DNA of 64,000 nucleotides from Zychaea mexicana (GCF_025766255.1 NW_026516671.1:248001-312000), one strand, 5' to 3'. Shown: positions 1 to 12,886, counted from the stretch's first letter. Notes: a model not told the origin generated them from the letters alone. Made by a program: numbers and translations.

Positions 1-2237
1 TCACGGACCAACTCTCGGAAATCGACGCGGCGCTCGGCCACAAAGTAAAATGTCAACTTACGACGATCCCTATTGTTGCACAACGTTTAGTCGGTTTCTT
101 TAACATTTTCCATTGTTCCCCCTATATCTCACCATTGGTACTCTGCATCCACGATATCCATCATGAGTTTCTTTTGCTTGCTCTTGGTCTGGCAAATGAG
201 TAATGCCTTTTGCTCGTCCTGTCGCTTAGTTACCAACAAGGTGATCTCGGCCGTGGTTGCTAAGCGACAGATACGTTTGGGTGACGGTGTGGTTGTGGGT
301 GTAGCAGGTGGCGTTGAGGAAGAAGAGTTCCCTGTTCCTGCTGAAGTAGTGCCCGAGGATCGGGATGCGGTTGGTACAGCTCCTGCTCCTGCTGTTGGTT
401 CTTCCCACATGGCGGATTGGTGATGGTTGTGGTGCGTTGATTGTAGTAGCAGTGCAACCTGGTCAGCTGGTAAATCTTTGGCCACAACTTTACCCAAATC
501 ACGGCCACGGTCCGCCTCAACAATAACCCAATCGTCTTTTTCAACAGGGATTGTGCTGTAGTAGATCTCAGAGCGACCAGCCTTAAACTCGACCATTGAC
601 CATGCCATGGCTGCTGCTGGTAGATTATGTTGCTGATGTTGTTGTTCTATAGCAGATTCGAGTAGTAGATCGGACGATAACAGATTACTAGGTAAGTACT
701 TGTCTAATTCACGTTGTTGCTGCCGTTGTTCATCAAGGTAACTTGCTGATGACATGGTGCTGCGTGGTGTTGCGACGCCCAGTAATGGACCAGCAAGTGA
801 GTGACGACGGTATGGCATAAAACCAGGCTCTTCAGGCACGCTATAGCATAAAGTATTAGTAATAGTAACGAGGGGGGGCGACTATCAGATATGAACGACC
901 TTCCATCAACCGTCGTGGTAAAGGATTAAGGGGGGGCTCTTCTTACCTGGATAACATATCGCGAGGATTAAAGTGCTCCTGAACTGTATCTTCATTGGTG
1001 GTGGGTAAAGGCGACAATGAAAGTCGTCGACCAGCTCGTAGAGGTAGTGGCTGTTGCTGTTGCTGTTGCTGCTGCTGATCGCGGTCGCCAAGTGCAAAGC
1101 GAGGCAAGTGCTGGGTGTATGATGACGGAAATAGGGATTGGGAGGAGGTTGACGAGGAGGCAGTGGGAGAAGGGGAGTAATTGTTGGTTGACGAGGAGGA
1201 GTTTACTTTGTTCCCGGCTAGACTGTATTCCCATAAACGAGATTGTTGTTGTTGTTGTTGTTGCTGTTGTTGCTGGTGGGCATTAGGCATTGACTTTAGT
1301 TTCGTATTGCTACTCCATATGTTCATACCAAATCGATCCGTAGTGGCTTGTTGAGATGGAGAGGTTGCTTGTGCTGCTGCTGCTGCCGCTGCAGCGGCAT
1401 TATTATTTGACTTTGTCATCATCCACGGTGCTGCTGCCTGCTGCTGACCTCCAGCCATAAACGACGATGGAGAAGCTGCCGAGAACGAAGCTCTTTTTTC
1501 AGCTGGTACGGGTAACGTTGGGAAAAAGGATGACTTGCGCTGCTGGATAAGGGGCTCGTGGGCGAGTGAATGTCTTCGGTAGGGCAGCATTGATTCCATC
1601 TGCTGCTGTTGTTGCTGAGATGAATTCATCATCCGCTCACGCTCCATTAAGAAATCTCCTTGCCGCTCATCATGCTGCTGCTGCTCCTTGTCTTCCTTGT
1701 TGAACATGGATGACATGCTGGATGGATTGTTACTGGTGGTTGGTACACCTGCCGTATCTGCCGCTACTGGATCGAAAAACTCGTCATCGAGTGGTCCACC
1801 GAGCCAATAAGGCGTATCACCGCTTGACGGCTGTTGATCTTGCTCGTTCAGAGACTCATAGCCGGGCGGTGAGCACGACGATGCCGGTTGATGTTGCTGG
1901 TATGAGGACGTAGTAGTGGTCGTTGACTCCATCGGGGAAGATGATGCAGGTGGGAAACGAAATGAGGACTGTTGTGTGTGTCGTGCGGCATGAAAAGAAG
2001 AACGAGAAGAGCATGTTTATGGTTATGAAACGCAGAACTCTTGCAGCGTGTTGTGCATATTTGTAGTCGGTGGATAGCATACCTGATTATCCCAAGGGTT
2101 GACGAATGCGGGCGGTTGCTGCTTAGAAGGAAGAGAAAGAAAAAGAAAAAATAAGAGATTCTGTTTAGTGACTATAGAAGAGCATCTCATCAATGGTTCG
2201 TGCGCAATCTGTCGTTTTTTCTCACCTGCTCCAACAT
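1..2237 (-). CDS. PSP1 C-terminal-domain protein (3' end beyond window)
   Basis: Five exons are modelled: 2237-2226, 2121-2083, 1968-947, 840-133 and 69-1, all joined by GT-AG introns with phases that close. The start is the first ATG after an in-frame stop. It gives a 4-residue first exon, then QQPPAFVNPWDNQ, then a long low-complexity exon rich in Q, S and poly-Ala. From about residue 440 comes the conserved PSP1 region (VEFKAGRSEIYYS, VIVEADRGRDLGKV), continued across the last intron by EYQWDRRKLTFYFVAERRVD. PSP1-domain proteins are known in yeast as suppressors of DNA polymerase mutants; their biochemical role is unclear. The octapeptide PYRRHSLA occurs twice (1584-1561 and 815-792), and RRLSLSP lies near 1029-1010. 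All three fit the PKA consensus RRxS. The domain call is firm. The two small 5' exons are inferred from splice signals and phase only. The C-terminus is outside the window. Confidence 0.85.
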
Positions 2238-2950
2238 GACTGTGTGAGTTTGTGTGCCTGTTTATCTGCAGTGGTGTGAGCGTGCTGTTGTACTGATGAC
2301 AATAATGAAAGACAGAAGAGGAAGAAAAGCAAAGTGGAAAAAGCAAAAGCAAAAGAAAGGAAGAAGGAAGGTATATTTAAGCTTTCCAAAGCTTACACTG
2401 CGTGTTCTGCTAGATATATGCGAATGCGGTTTAAGTGGTGCACGTATCGTTTGTATGCGGGTATGGGTGTGTGAATATATCAACAAGCGGGCAAACAAAA
2501 AGGAAAGGTCCCACCGCACAGTAACAACTAATTTTCCAGGAAAAGGAGAAAACACAAATCAAGTGACTTTTTCTCTTTTGCTCGCTACTGTTGTTGTTGT
2601 TGTTGCTGCTGCTGCTGCTGCTTTTAAGAGAAGAGGATGAAAGAGAAAGGGAGAGAAAGTCTATGACGGCGACAGAGCACTTTTATATCCACGCCGGCAC
2701 TGGCTCCACAATAATGTAAGCACCGTAGTAGAAGTACCCCAAGTTCTTTTACTATTTTGGCTTCTGCATATCGGCTGCCCTTGCGTCAAATAAGATCATT
2801 AAGCATTATTTCTTTTTGTGTGTCTCTTGAAGCGAGAAAAGAGGAGTGAAGGTTGGGTAGGTGGGGGAGGTACAGGAAGAGGAGTGGCAGGAGGAGCGTA
2901 TGAGGGGAAGCAGTGCTAGCAGTCAAGAATTCAGCAGCTATGATACGTGA

Positions 2951-2979
2951 GGATGGATGGATGGATGGATGGATGGATG
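2951..2979. repeat. (GGAT)n microsatellite
   Basis: About seven perfect tandem copies of GGAT/ATGG lie in non-coding DNA between the PSP1-domain gene and the desert. The short frames that cross it (repeating W-M-D-G) are an artefact of the repeat. Confidence 0.95.
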
Positions 2980-5900
2980 ATGATCTGGGAAACATGTGCT
3001 TTGAAGAACAAGAGTGTGCAGTTTCCTTTTTGGTGCTTCTTGCTTCAGGTGTGTTTCCCTTCTTTCATCTACGTTCACTTACACTCTCTCTTTCTATGGT
3101 ATACAGCCGGTAGTAATAGTAGTAGCAGCGTTAGCAGCAACAGTACCTGATTTCCCTTTTCATAATTCCCCCTTCTTTTGAAGCATTTCAATTACTCTTC
3201 TCACTCCAAAAACATACAGGCGTTTGCAAGCGAACAAGGAGGCTGCGGCCGTGGTGGCATATTATTTGCTGCATAACAATACTACGTATGGCTCTCTACT
3301 CGCTTTTTGTGACCTTGTCCCGTTTCGAACGGGTTTACTTTATCCGCGGTCTGTGCTGCTAATTCTCCCCCAGCGTCAAAGGGGGCTTGGGGGTGGATTC
3401 ATGCACATTTCGTGCTTCAAACTCACCTATGCGTACCGTCGCTCTTCGTTTAGAAGGATCATATCCCCCAGGAAGAAGATGAACAGGGCGTCTTTGTGTA
3501 CAATGCGAGGTACATACAAAAAGAAAAAAGAAATTTTATGTTCTTTTTTTTCCATCCTTCCCTTAAAAACCCCCACACTTCGTTATTCAGCCCCATTGAT
3601 TTTTTTGTATAAGACTTCTGTTGCCGTGAGAACAATGACCAAAAACGCCAAGGAAATGTGTATTTATACACCCTTTATCATGTCAGCAACAATAAGAATC
3701 ACATCTCTTTATTATGCTCCTTCCTGTATATATTCTCTCAAGGGCTATAATGATAATCCTTGATGTTTTACGGATGAGTTTGCTATGAGGGGAAAAGAGG
3801 AGCAGGGGGAGCATATTCTTCTTTCAGTGATCCTGATCTTGTGTGTCTCTCTCGGTCCTTTCCCCTTAACAGGTGAAGCTGCTATTATTACATTGTTCTT
3901 ATTGCTGGCAGTACTGTAGCAGTGCTTATATGGCTATGTGATACCATATGTGAACCATTAATTTTTCTCAGGCTATTGGTGGCACATACGCTATTTGCAT
4001 TACATCGTTACACATGTTACTATTCTTCGATCAAAGCTGATGAGGAACCAATAGATGTGGTCTATTTAACTTTTTCTTCTTCTAGATATGGAAGTCGATA
4101 GATGATTTACCCAACAACAACGAGCAATGCATAACGATACAATAAATTCTGCTATTGTTGGTTACGAGATCACATCATCAGCGATATGATATTTAAAGCG
4201 GTAGCAACCAGATAATATCACCAAAAGCAACAGTCTAGAGGCGACATTGTGCTGTTGTACGTTTAATGATGTCAAAACAACACAATACTCGTTTTAAAAA
4301 ATATATATACAACATATCAACATAACTATATATGTTCTATTGCCATCATCTCAAATAATCAAACAGGTTTTTTGCAGCTTTTCTATTATCTCACAGTGAG
4401 ATCGACACAACGTGCTGTTCCAATAATAATTAAGTCTTAAAGTGAAAAGGAAGGGTTAAAGAGATAGATAAATATATAGGTGCTCATTTCCGTTGTTTTT
4501 ATATGACCTGAATCGCACATACTTGCCTGTTCTACTTAATTAGCAGCAGCAAGACGGTTTTGTCAATTTACAGTGATACAAATATGTACTATTCTCCTGT
4601 TTTTCTGCACTGCTCTACAGAAAAGCTGACATAAGCGCACCGCCGCATCAATCATTCAAAGTGATGTTACTGCGTGCTGCAAATACTGCGCCTCCCTATA
4701 AATGCTATCATTAATCCCGCATAATACACGATGGTGTACTAGAATCGGTTATAAGAAAAATTCATTAAATTTGACCGGAAATTGTTCTTGCATGTTCTGT
4801 GATAACCTTAGAAAAAAAAACTATTCGGTTAAGTACCCAAGCAATGATGAAAGCTCAAAAGATTTATGAAATACGTTCAAATTTGGTCTTTAAAAATATA
4901 TATAAAGTGTTTAAAAGGAGCATATAAGCAAAGTATTCGAAAATCATTCAGTATAGCTGCAAAATGGATAGGTATCAATGTATTTTTTTCTGAACACTTT
5001 TTCTAGGTGTAAAAATTACCTGGAAACTTCTCACTTGTGACGTTTTTGTCAATAACAGCGGCTTATATAACAGTAAGAGTATATATAATAGAAACGATGA
5101 TGCTACTTCGATAATGATGATGTTGACCATATAGTATGTAACAGTAAAGAAAGTAGAACGGGGATAAGGGAAATAGGTGGTGCTCGATTCATAGAATTCG
5201 GTCATACTATTACGTTAGCACAGAGAATTCTTTTTTATGTATTGATAAAATTTCTGATGTTGTGAAGGTATGTAGAGGAGAGGCCAATACGTGGCACTGC
5301 TGCTGTCCTTAGTGGTAATAATGGCATATACGAAAACAAAGTTCATAAGTGATAGTTAAACTTTATAAACTTTTGCTCTCTGCATTTCCATTTTCTAAGC
5401 TATACTGTATCGACATGGTTCAACACGATCGACTGTTACTTGCGTCGAGAAACACGAGTGTGTTGTCCTCCCAGGTTAATGAATGCTTTGTTGAGCGGAA
5501 TTGACGCGTCACGTATAATGTACCAGTTGAAATATCAAAGTGGATAAGCAAACACAAGATGAACATTGTATTGACTTCAAGGAGCAAAAGATGCATAAGT
5601 GGTCTTTGTGTACTTTTACCATTATGCAACTGAGTTGGAAATTAACAATGAAATGGATCAGCGTCACTGCCTCCTTCTGACAGCGAGCCGCACAAACATT
5701 TACAAGTTGTCGAATCCCCTATCGCCTCTGTACGTTATTTTTTGGCGATACTAAAGATTGTACCAGGACTCAAGCGGATTGCGTTAAGCCTTGATGATAT
5801 AAAAATTTTTGTTGCGACGTTTCTGGTATTACTTCAGCAACTGGTTCTATCGCTCACCAGAAGAGCAAAGCTTCTAGAGTTCTTGACTCCTTTTCAACAG

Positions 5901-8900
5901 CAACCAACGACGACGAACAATGTTCAACAATCACCCGCTGCGCTTAAAATCACTGTTCTGTACAGTGCCAGTTAAAAATAGCTTACATGCGACAATTACT
6001 GCATTGTCACTAAATAGCGCTGGAAACATTGAACCTCGTTGGTGGAGGTGCTCTACGACAATAAATAATACAATACTTGTCGTCAGCAACTCTCTTGTTA
6101 CCTCACTTGGAACACCTCACACTTGAAGAACTCTTATTCAATAGCTTCTCAGAAATACTTTGCCATCTAATCACGCTTACGATGTCAAGTTAGACATACC
6201 TTTGCCTCAACGGTATGTCAAATTTGTGGCACTAAAGACGATAAGCTTCTCTTGTTTACATACCAACTTAAGACTTAAAGCAAATGTAGTTGAATCATTT
6301 ATCGTCTAGATCACGATTAATCGCACTGACCATAGCAATTAGCGAGAAGTTACCTTCAATAACACAGAAGGTATGTGTCTATAGTTGCTCATTATAATTG
6401 CTCCATCATTATATCAGTGGGCAGTAGTAGGCAAGCTCACAGTTTATAATGACGACACACATAGGACGTATCGACGCTATTGAGCGATTCCTGGATGACA
6501 TACTACAGAGGGATAAGCGTATGATGACACTTTTGTTACTCTCGTCAATAACGAGCAAGAAAGAAGCGAACGAGTCTTCGAGAGCGACAAGGTACTGCTT
6601 TTTTGAGCAAACTGAACTCAATTGCAATACAATTTTACGGTAACTCTAGACCTTATGGCTAAAAGAAGTTTGAAAATAATAATAGATGAATAGTGCTAAA
6701 TTACGCGTTGTACTTCATTGTATACCCTGATAAACAACACGAAGAAAAAATGCATACATGTTATTTGCTTTTAAGCTGTTGCAACGCCCCTTTTAACGCG
6801 AGGTTTGCTTTTAACGGCAGTTAATCAACGAATGTACATTGTTTGTTTTACGAGCACAATTACTCTATGATACTTCAGATCAACTTTTAGAGTAAGTGCC
6901 TAGTCAAAGAAATAGTAGCACTGAAAATATCGACTCTTTTAAAGCAAGAAAAGTGGTAGTACTATTATTCATATCTTGACGGTCTTCAAATCGTCTACTT
7001 TTTAAAAACTGCAGCATCAGGAGTTGAGCGTACCGCCGGTGTTCCAGCATCACGTAATCCCAGACGTGTTTCGGAAGTATACAATCTATTATATAGCTCC
7101 AAAAACTAGTAATTGCTATTGTATATGTATATGATTTTTCTTGCTAAATATGTAATAATTCTCATTTTATAATATACGTTGGGTATAAACACAGAAAGAA
7201 AAGATGGGTAAAGAAGATATGCACATGTTCTCAGGGAACTTTACACATGCTTCGGTTGTATGACTATTGCTGGTGTTAAGTGCCAACGTACTACGTATGT
7301 ATACAATAAGTATCGATGCCTTCATGTTTCACTGTTTTCACTTTGACATCGTCTTCATACTGATACTGTCACCCATTATATGATATTTAAGCATACTCAG
7401 GCCCATTTGTTTGATGTAAAACATTAGACACGACCACACATACTTCTTCCACTCGGATTGCTCTTCCGGCATGAACGAACTACATATCTTTCCTTGAATA
7501 TCGACATCAAACATCAGAAGACAAACAGGAACGATTCTAAAACTAAATTCTTCGGACGGTGATCTGTGGTTTACTGCTTGTATATATTTGGAAATGCATT
7601 GTCTGGTAGGTGTATAAAGGTACTCCCGTTCTCACGTGTATACAGCATCTTTTTGTATGTATACAACCATGTCTGTTTTTTCTTCGTTTCTTATCCTTTC
7701 TGCTTATCTAAAGAATTATCTCGTCTTCTCAATGTGAACATGCAACCTGTCTAATTCTTGATGAGCCACGATAAGTATGTTCCCTGTTCTGCATGCGGTA
7801 GATACCCTTGCAAGGATGAAAAGTGAGCGCAATAGATATTAAATTGATAATTACAGCAAGCAAGACTGTATAGTGCTACTGTAAATCAATGCCGCTTTTA
7901 ATCGTTAAAGCTTCTTTATCAGGTTGAAAAACATTAAATTAGAACCGTGTAGATATAGTATTTCAATTGCGATCTCATTTTTGAGGATTTATGGTTATGG
8001 TGCTGTCATGTATCATCAATGTTGGTTAATCCGTGTGTGTGGTGCTCGTTTTACTGCTTATGAACACAGCGGAGTGTATTAGGTTGTCCGGATCAATCTC
8101 AAAGTAGTGTAGTTTTTCACAGCATTATCTCGCACAGCCCAAGTTGCGCTATTATGGTGCATTCGCCTTATAACCGTCAAAACTTTATGTTGTTTCAATT
8201 TGATTCTTAAATAGCGATAGAAAAAACGGCGTGTACCCTGAAATTGGGACATCGGCGCACGACCTGGCCGCTACCCAGAAACACACCAATGGATATCGAC
8301 ATTTGCAGCTGTCCGGTGCAGACTTTGACCCTGAACCCGATCCACGGCTGGTCCATGATCAGTTTATTACCACCAACACAACTAGATAGCTAGCGCCTCT
8401 ACACTCTTATCTTCTCTCCTCCGATTACCCTTGCCTCGACAAACTTTGTATATATTTCTCTTCTTTATTTATTTGTTATGTAATATCTCGGTCTCTTGTA
8501 CCCTCGCTTCCTCTTCCATTAAAATCAGTCGGGCTTTTCTTCCCCTGAGGGTTTTCCCGGTCTTTATTTTTCGTATTTTATCCTGCCTTATATCATTCTA
8601 TACAGTATTCATATTACCATCGAAAAACAATGGCCGCCAGATTGCCTGAAGGATGTTGCCACTAATATTTTTCTCACCGATGATGAAATGAAAAAACTGT
8701 TTGATATGATGGGATAAATGCTCGATCACGAATCAGCTATGATAATATGTTCGATATTATACTGTCTGGTTCTTTTATATAATGTCAGTAATTAAACATT
8801 CATTCGTATCATACATGATAAATTCCCTAATCGTCCTGTCCTGATGTTCTTAGTCGTACCCTTCGCCTTTCCCATTATATGATATCGTGCGTTTTATAGA

Positions 8901-9290
8901 AAATAGAAGTCTATTTTAATGAGGTGGTCGTTGTTATTTTTTCTTAGTGTGATTGATGCTCTTGTTGTTCTGAAGTAACCAGGTCTAATTATAAAATACA
9001 AGATGAAACTTACAATACTATTTCATTCCGGTCCCTCTTTTTTTTTTAACGAAGTATACTACATATTACTATGCTGTTAGTCACTACCGGTCAACGTTAA
9101 ACGCGCGAACGACAGCGTTCTGTGACCGAATATGCGAGTTCGATGTATGTGTCCGTTCTGTTTATTGATTGTTTTATAGGGGACAACAAGTGCAGCGCAT
9201 ATTTTGGATCTATGCAGTAGTACAGCAAAAGAGGAGAGAAAGTCAATTAAAACCCTTGATAACGGAGATCAAAGGACTATACACTTCTTC

Positions 9291-9293
<3 letters not shown>

Positions 9294-9322
<29 letters not shown>
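9294..9322. repeat. (TA)n microsatellite
   Basis: An uninterrupted TA run of about 14 units in the large desert, just upstream of the decayed coding-like stretch at 9389-10480. Confidence 0.95.
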
Positions 9323-9326
<4 letters not shown>

Positions 9327-9388
9327 GCGCATCATAAAAATGATAGCTATCATCCACTGAAGCAAGTCAGAATGCCGTTGACAGCTTT

Positions 9389-10480
9389 TTGGCCATCGGC
9401 TTCATTGAAACAGTGCAACTGAAGACAAAGCTTTCAATTGATTTGCAAATTTTGCTCTCGGAACTCGGTGTAACAATCAATGAGGATCTGGTCATGGTGG
9501 CTCCTCGCCGAAAGAGTCAGGAAAATGCAGAGGTAGGGGGAAAAACAAGGCTTAGTATTAATATCCATGAGCAAGAGCAGAGGGGACATATGTCGTATTT
9601 GCTTATATTTTGGGCCGATTGGAGATATTGCATCATTATGCCACAACCTTTAAAAACACCGGTTTGGCACGACAGCACAATTAGAGGCGTATCAAAGCAG
9701 TAATGAGCAAGCGTTTGACAAGTGCTAAAACCGGATCCGTACGATCTTGCGTTCTGGCGGAAAGAGCTATGCAAGCATGCATGGTATGGATCTCAGCAAA
9801 GATGAGGATCAAATGATCCAGCTGTTTTGTGCTTGGCACATCTCACGCTCGGATTATAGTCAGTCGATGTTTTCCTGGACAAGCCTCGACAATTTGTTGG
9901 GTTTTCAGCACCGAATTTGACGTATGTAGGCTTCACAAGGGAGATACGGCGCCCAGAAATTGGTTTACAGACGCTGAGCTACTATTGGCATTTATAGACA
10001 CGAAACGCTTGGATGAACTGGATTAAATGGATGCTTTAGGATGTCTTGGTATTGATTGCTAAAGTTCTACGATGAGCATCTAATTTATAGCTGGTGATTC
10101 TGACTGCCGCACTAATAGCAAAAGTTACCAACAAAAATGCCTTGTGCCCCGAGTTTGCTAATGGAACTTGCTATGTGATCCAAACCGTTGCTGATCGCCA
10201 AAGTGACTATTCAATATTACGGTTGCATAAACGAGATCGAGAAATTGTGGATATTATGCGACATGCGGATATAAAGTTGATGTGCTGCTGTCCGAGTTAA
10301 ATGTGGAGTCATCAGCAAAAGATAGCGCCGCAGGCAAAGATTTTCTGAACAAGTTTGGATGTCGTAGGAAAAGAAGCAATGTAAGTTTGTTGTTCTAGGA
10401 CGCAAATCTGATGACAATGTCACTAAACGTAGCTTGAAAGCAGTTTTGAAGACCAACGCCTTAGAAACATAATGATCAAT
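9389..10480 (+). pseudogene. Possible decayed gene, family unknown
   Basis: Consecutive short plus-strand frames at 9389-9703, 9829-10026 and 10094-10300 read like protein rather than random sequence. Examples are LSIDLQILLSELGVTINEDL, HKGDTAPRNWFTDAELLLAF and ILRLHKRDREIVDIMRHADI. They are separated by stops and frame changes, with no convincing splice sites joining them. This suggests one gene or mobile element broken by mutation. I do not recognise the family. Base composition is less AT-rich than the flanks. It could equally be chance open frames. Confidence 0.3.
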
Positions 10481-11233
10481 GAATATCGGAATAGCTACTT
10501 TGCCATGTTAACATGTACTCATTCGAGCAAACAATAAAATGGAAACACTATGATTAGTTATATTAAATCCCTGTTTCATGTGACATACATATCTTGGATG
10601 ATTGTGTATAACGTTGACACTTCTTTTCGTGTGTTCGATCGTTTTTGTATTCTGTTAGTAAGGCTGGACCCGAGTGGAGAAACAACAAATACCGGTTTAA
10701 AATGCTGCTTAGATAATATCTTTGTGAAAGAAATTAATTGTCATAGTATTTTAAGCATTTCACTGACTGATGAGGAGTACACTAATGTGGGGAATGTTTA
10801 ACTGCAGGTTTAATAAAGATTCCAGTTGTATATGCAAAGCATTGTGTATACTAGCGTTGCAACATTGCATTGGGCGTGCATGCGTTTATGTTGACGTGAA
10901 TTGCGTAACACATTATGCGGGGGCCCGGTACGTTTTCTCCACACATGTACACACACGAAGACAACAAGCAAGCAAATAAATAAACATAGATTGTATGTTC
11001 CATTTGATATATAGAAGATGATCTAAGTAGAGCTAGAAGAAGGGAAATGGAAGCTTCGTTTTCCATAATAAAAAGCATAAGAAAAGGAAGAGTTGGGAGA
11101 TTGATAATGCATGTGTGGTAGAGAAGACTATAGGGAAAGCTGTAAGAAAAGAAAAAATCCATAAGAAAAAGATTTCATTGGTTCGCCCAATTTTTTTTTT
11201 TTCATTCGTTTCGTTGTCGTCGTGGTTCTGTTA

Positions 11234-12121
11234 TCACTTTGATTTTCGTTTCTCTTTTTTCTTGAAGCGTGTTGGTGGGGATGGCATCGTCATATCCTGA
11301 TGATGTGATTCGTCGGCGGTCTTTCCAGAACCTTCCTCCACAGCAACTTCTTGTTGGTGTTGCTGCGCAACCGCCTTGGCTTCATTGGTTGTGATAGTTT
11401 GAGGATCCTTGTCGAGTCAATATACTGGCAGACTTGCAAATGGCATCGCCATCGGATAGTCTAAAAGATGTGTGAGGTCACGCGGGGACAGCAACAGTCA
11501 GTATATATGGCAAGTCGTGATAAGGAATAAATTTACCCTGTGCTGCCATAGTGCAACCAGGAGCGGCATGAGATTGATGCAAGGCCGCGGCAGGTCCTTT
11601 GTGGTTGTTGGCATGGCCGCGTTTGCCCTTTTTCTTCCCGTTTGACTTTTTGCTGTTCTTTCGCTTGTTGTTGCCAGCTGCTGTCGACAAAGTTTCTTGT
11701 TCATTAGGGGCAATCTTTTTCAAACAGCTCTTGAGCACCAAATGCTCGTCTTCGTCTGAGGATGAGGATGACGATGAAGATGCGGAGTGATACTGTTGCT
11801 GGATTTCCGCAACGATAAGTTCACAGAGCATATCTTGATTGAACTGCTTGCGCTCCCATTCCTCGCGTCCTCGTCGACTAGCTTCTTGACGACACTGGTC
11901 CAGTGAAGGAAGGATATGTACCACGTTATGGTCCAAGTCAAAGCTCACTCGTCGTTGCTAGTATTAAATATTTTTAAAAAGTGTGAGTTGACATGATATC
12001 TTTTTTGTTGGAAGAAAAACGACAGAAAGAGAAAAGTATTTACGTTTGGTTGTTGCTGTTGTTGCTGTTGGCAGTTTTGGACAGTTTGAGATGGTTGAGT
12101 GTAAGATGAGCGACGTGCCAT
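11234..12121 (-). CDS. Small basic/acidic protein with PP1-docking RVSF motif
   Basis: Four exons: 12121-12044, 11957-11537, 11460-11426 and 11374-11234, phases closing to 224 aa. The last intron is only 51 nt (11425-11375). Without it the reading frame meets a TGA, yet the downstream 47 codons are clearly protein-like and end in a lysine-rich tail. Visible features are a Q-rich N-terminus, then QRRVSFDLDHNVVHILP (RVSF at residues 29-32), a charged helix-like stretch, an S9 run followed by DEDEH, LKSCLKKIAP, and a K/N-rich basic patch. RVxF is the known docking motif for protein phosphatase 1, and SCLKK resembles the accessory SILK-type motif. A PP1-targeting role is inference only. I do not recognise an orthologue. 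Confidence 0.65.
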
Positions 12122-12369
12122 TCTGAGCGTTGAGTACGAAAGAAGAAGAAAAAAGTAGAAAGAGATAAAAGTGGCGAGCTTATCCCCCAGCATGGGGGGC
12201 AATTGATTACCTTCCACTTTCTGAGTCACCCAAGCTCACTCCATTGGCTGGACTCGAATGACCAGCCGAAAAAGGTATTGACTGGTTCTGGTTGGATGGG
12301 TTTCGACGTGGACCTTTCCTTTTGTTTCCTCGCACTTCTTTCGTATGTATTCATTTCAGACTGCTTTAT

Positions 12370-12392
12370 CACACACACACACACACACACAC
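12370..12392. repeat. (AC)n microsatellite
   Basis: A perfect CA-dinucleotide run of about 11 units in the upstream region of the RVSF-motif gene. Confidence 0.95.
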
Positions 12393-12780
12393 GTTTGCTG
12401 ATGAAGCCGTTGCTCTGATAGTTTTTCATGATATATGTCATAAACATAAGGGTTGTTCCTTATCACTTTGCTATCCGATAAAATATTAGCATGAACTTGA
12501 GGGAGAGGCCCGGAATATAAAACGGCGCACTTTAATTTTCTTGCCAAGGCCACGTTCTTTTCGGCAAACGAAAGAATCTACTTACGAGTTATTTATTTTT
12601 AAGCATTATGCGCGTCTGTGCCGCGTTATCCTCATACGCATAAAAGCTGTAGCAAGACAAACAAGATTATTTCGCTATATTACCTGCTAAATGAGTTATA
12701 AAATGGTCCTTTTCAATGGATACGATAGAGCGACCAACAAAGCAACGCAAATTCCAAGCTGATGTTTTCTACCGGACGAG

Positions 12781-12886
12781 GTTACCTTAGCAACCATATT
12801 TTAGGCTAGTGGTGTTTACCAAGTAACCATGTTTCAAGCTGTAATATATGTTCTATAGCAACGGGTGGATATTGCTTAGCAACATG
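12781..12886. promoter_or_regulatory. RFX/X-box-like site cluster
   Basis: GTTACCTTAGCAAC at 12781-12794 matches the RFX X-box consensus (GTNRCC, 0-3 nt, RGYAAC). TTGCTTAGCAA near 12873 is an inverted repeat of the same half-site, and further AGCAAC or GTAACC half-sites lie between (about 12830 and 12855). The cluster is about 660 bp upstream of the start of the minus-strand RVSF-motif gene. RFX-family factors (Crt1 in yeast) bind such sites; regulation of this gene is inferred. Confidence 0.4.

Larger units (their letters stand above)
2238..11233. other. 9-kb gene-poor desert
   Basis: No intact gene is visible on either strand. The proximal part (2238 to about 2720) is the promoter side of the PSP1-domain gene, with CAG/CAA and purine tracts. 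The rest is AT-rich with only short, unrelated open frames. Two stretches look like decayed coding sequence: 8150-8390, ending in a tag stop and a pyrimidine-rich 3'-UTR-like tail, and 9389-10480, several short frames in succession. I recognise neither family. Simple repeats lie at 2951-2979 and 9294-9322. No tRNA, rRNA or CRISPR-like structure was seen. Confidence 0.6.

Noticed and set aside
3320..3350. GTTTCGAACGGG-like string as a tRNA T-arm
   Set aside because: No A-box, acceptor stem or anticodon arm can be formed around it.
3224..3763. 179-codon plus-strand open frame
   Set aside because: Low-complexity, AT-driven codons, no ATG in a sensible context and no domain. It looks like a chance frame.
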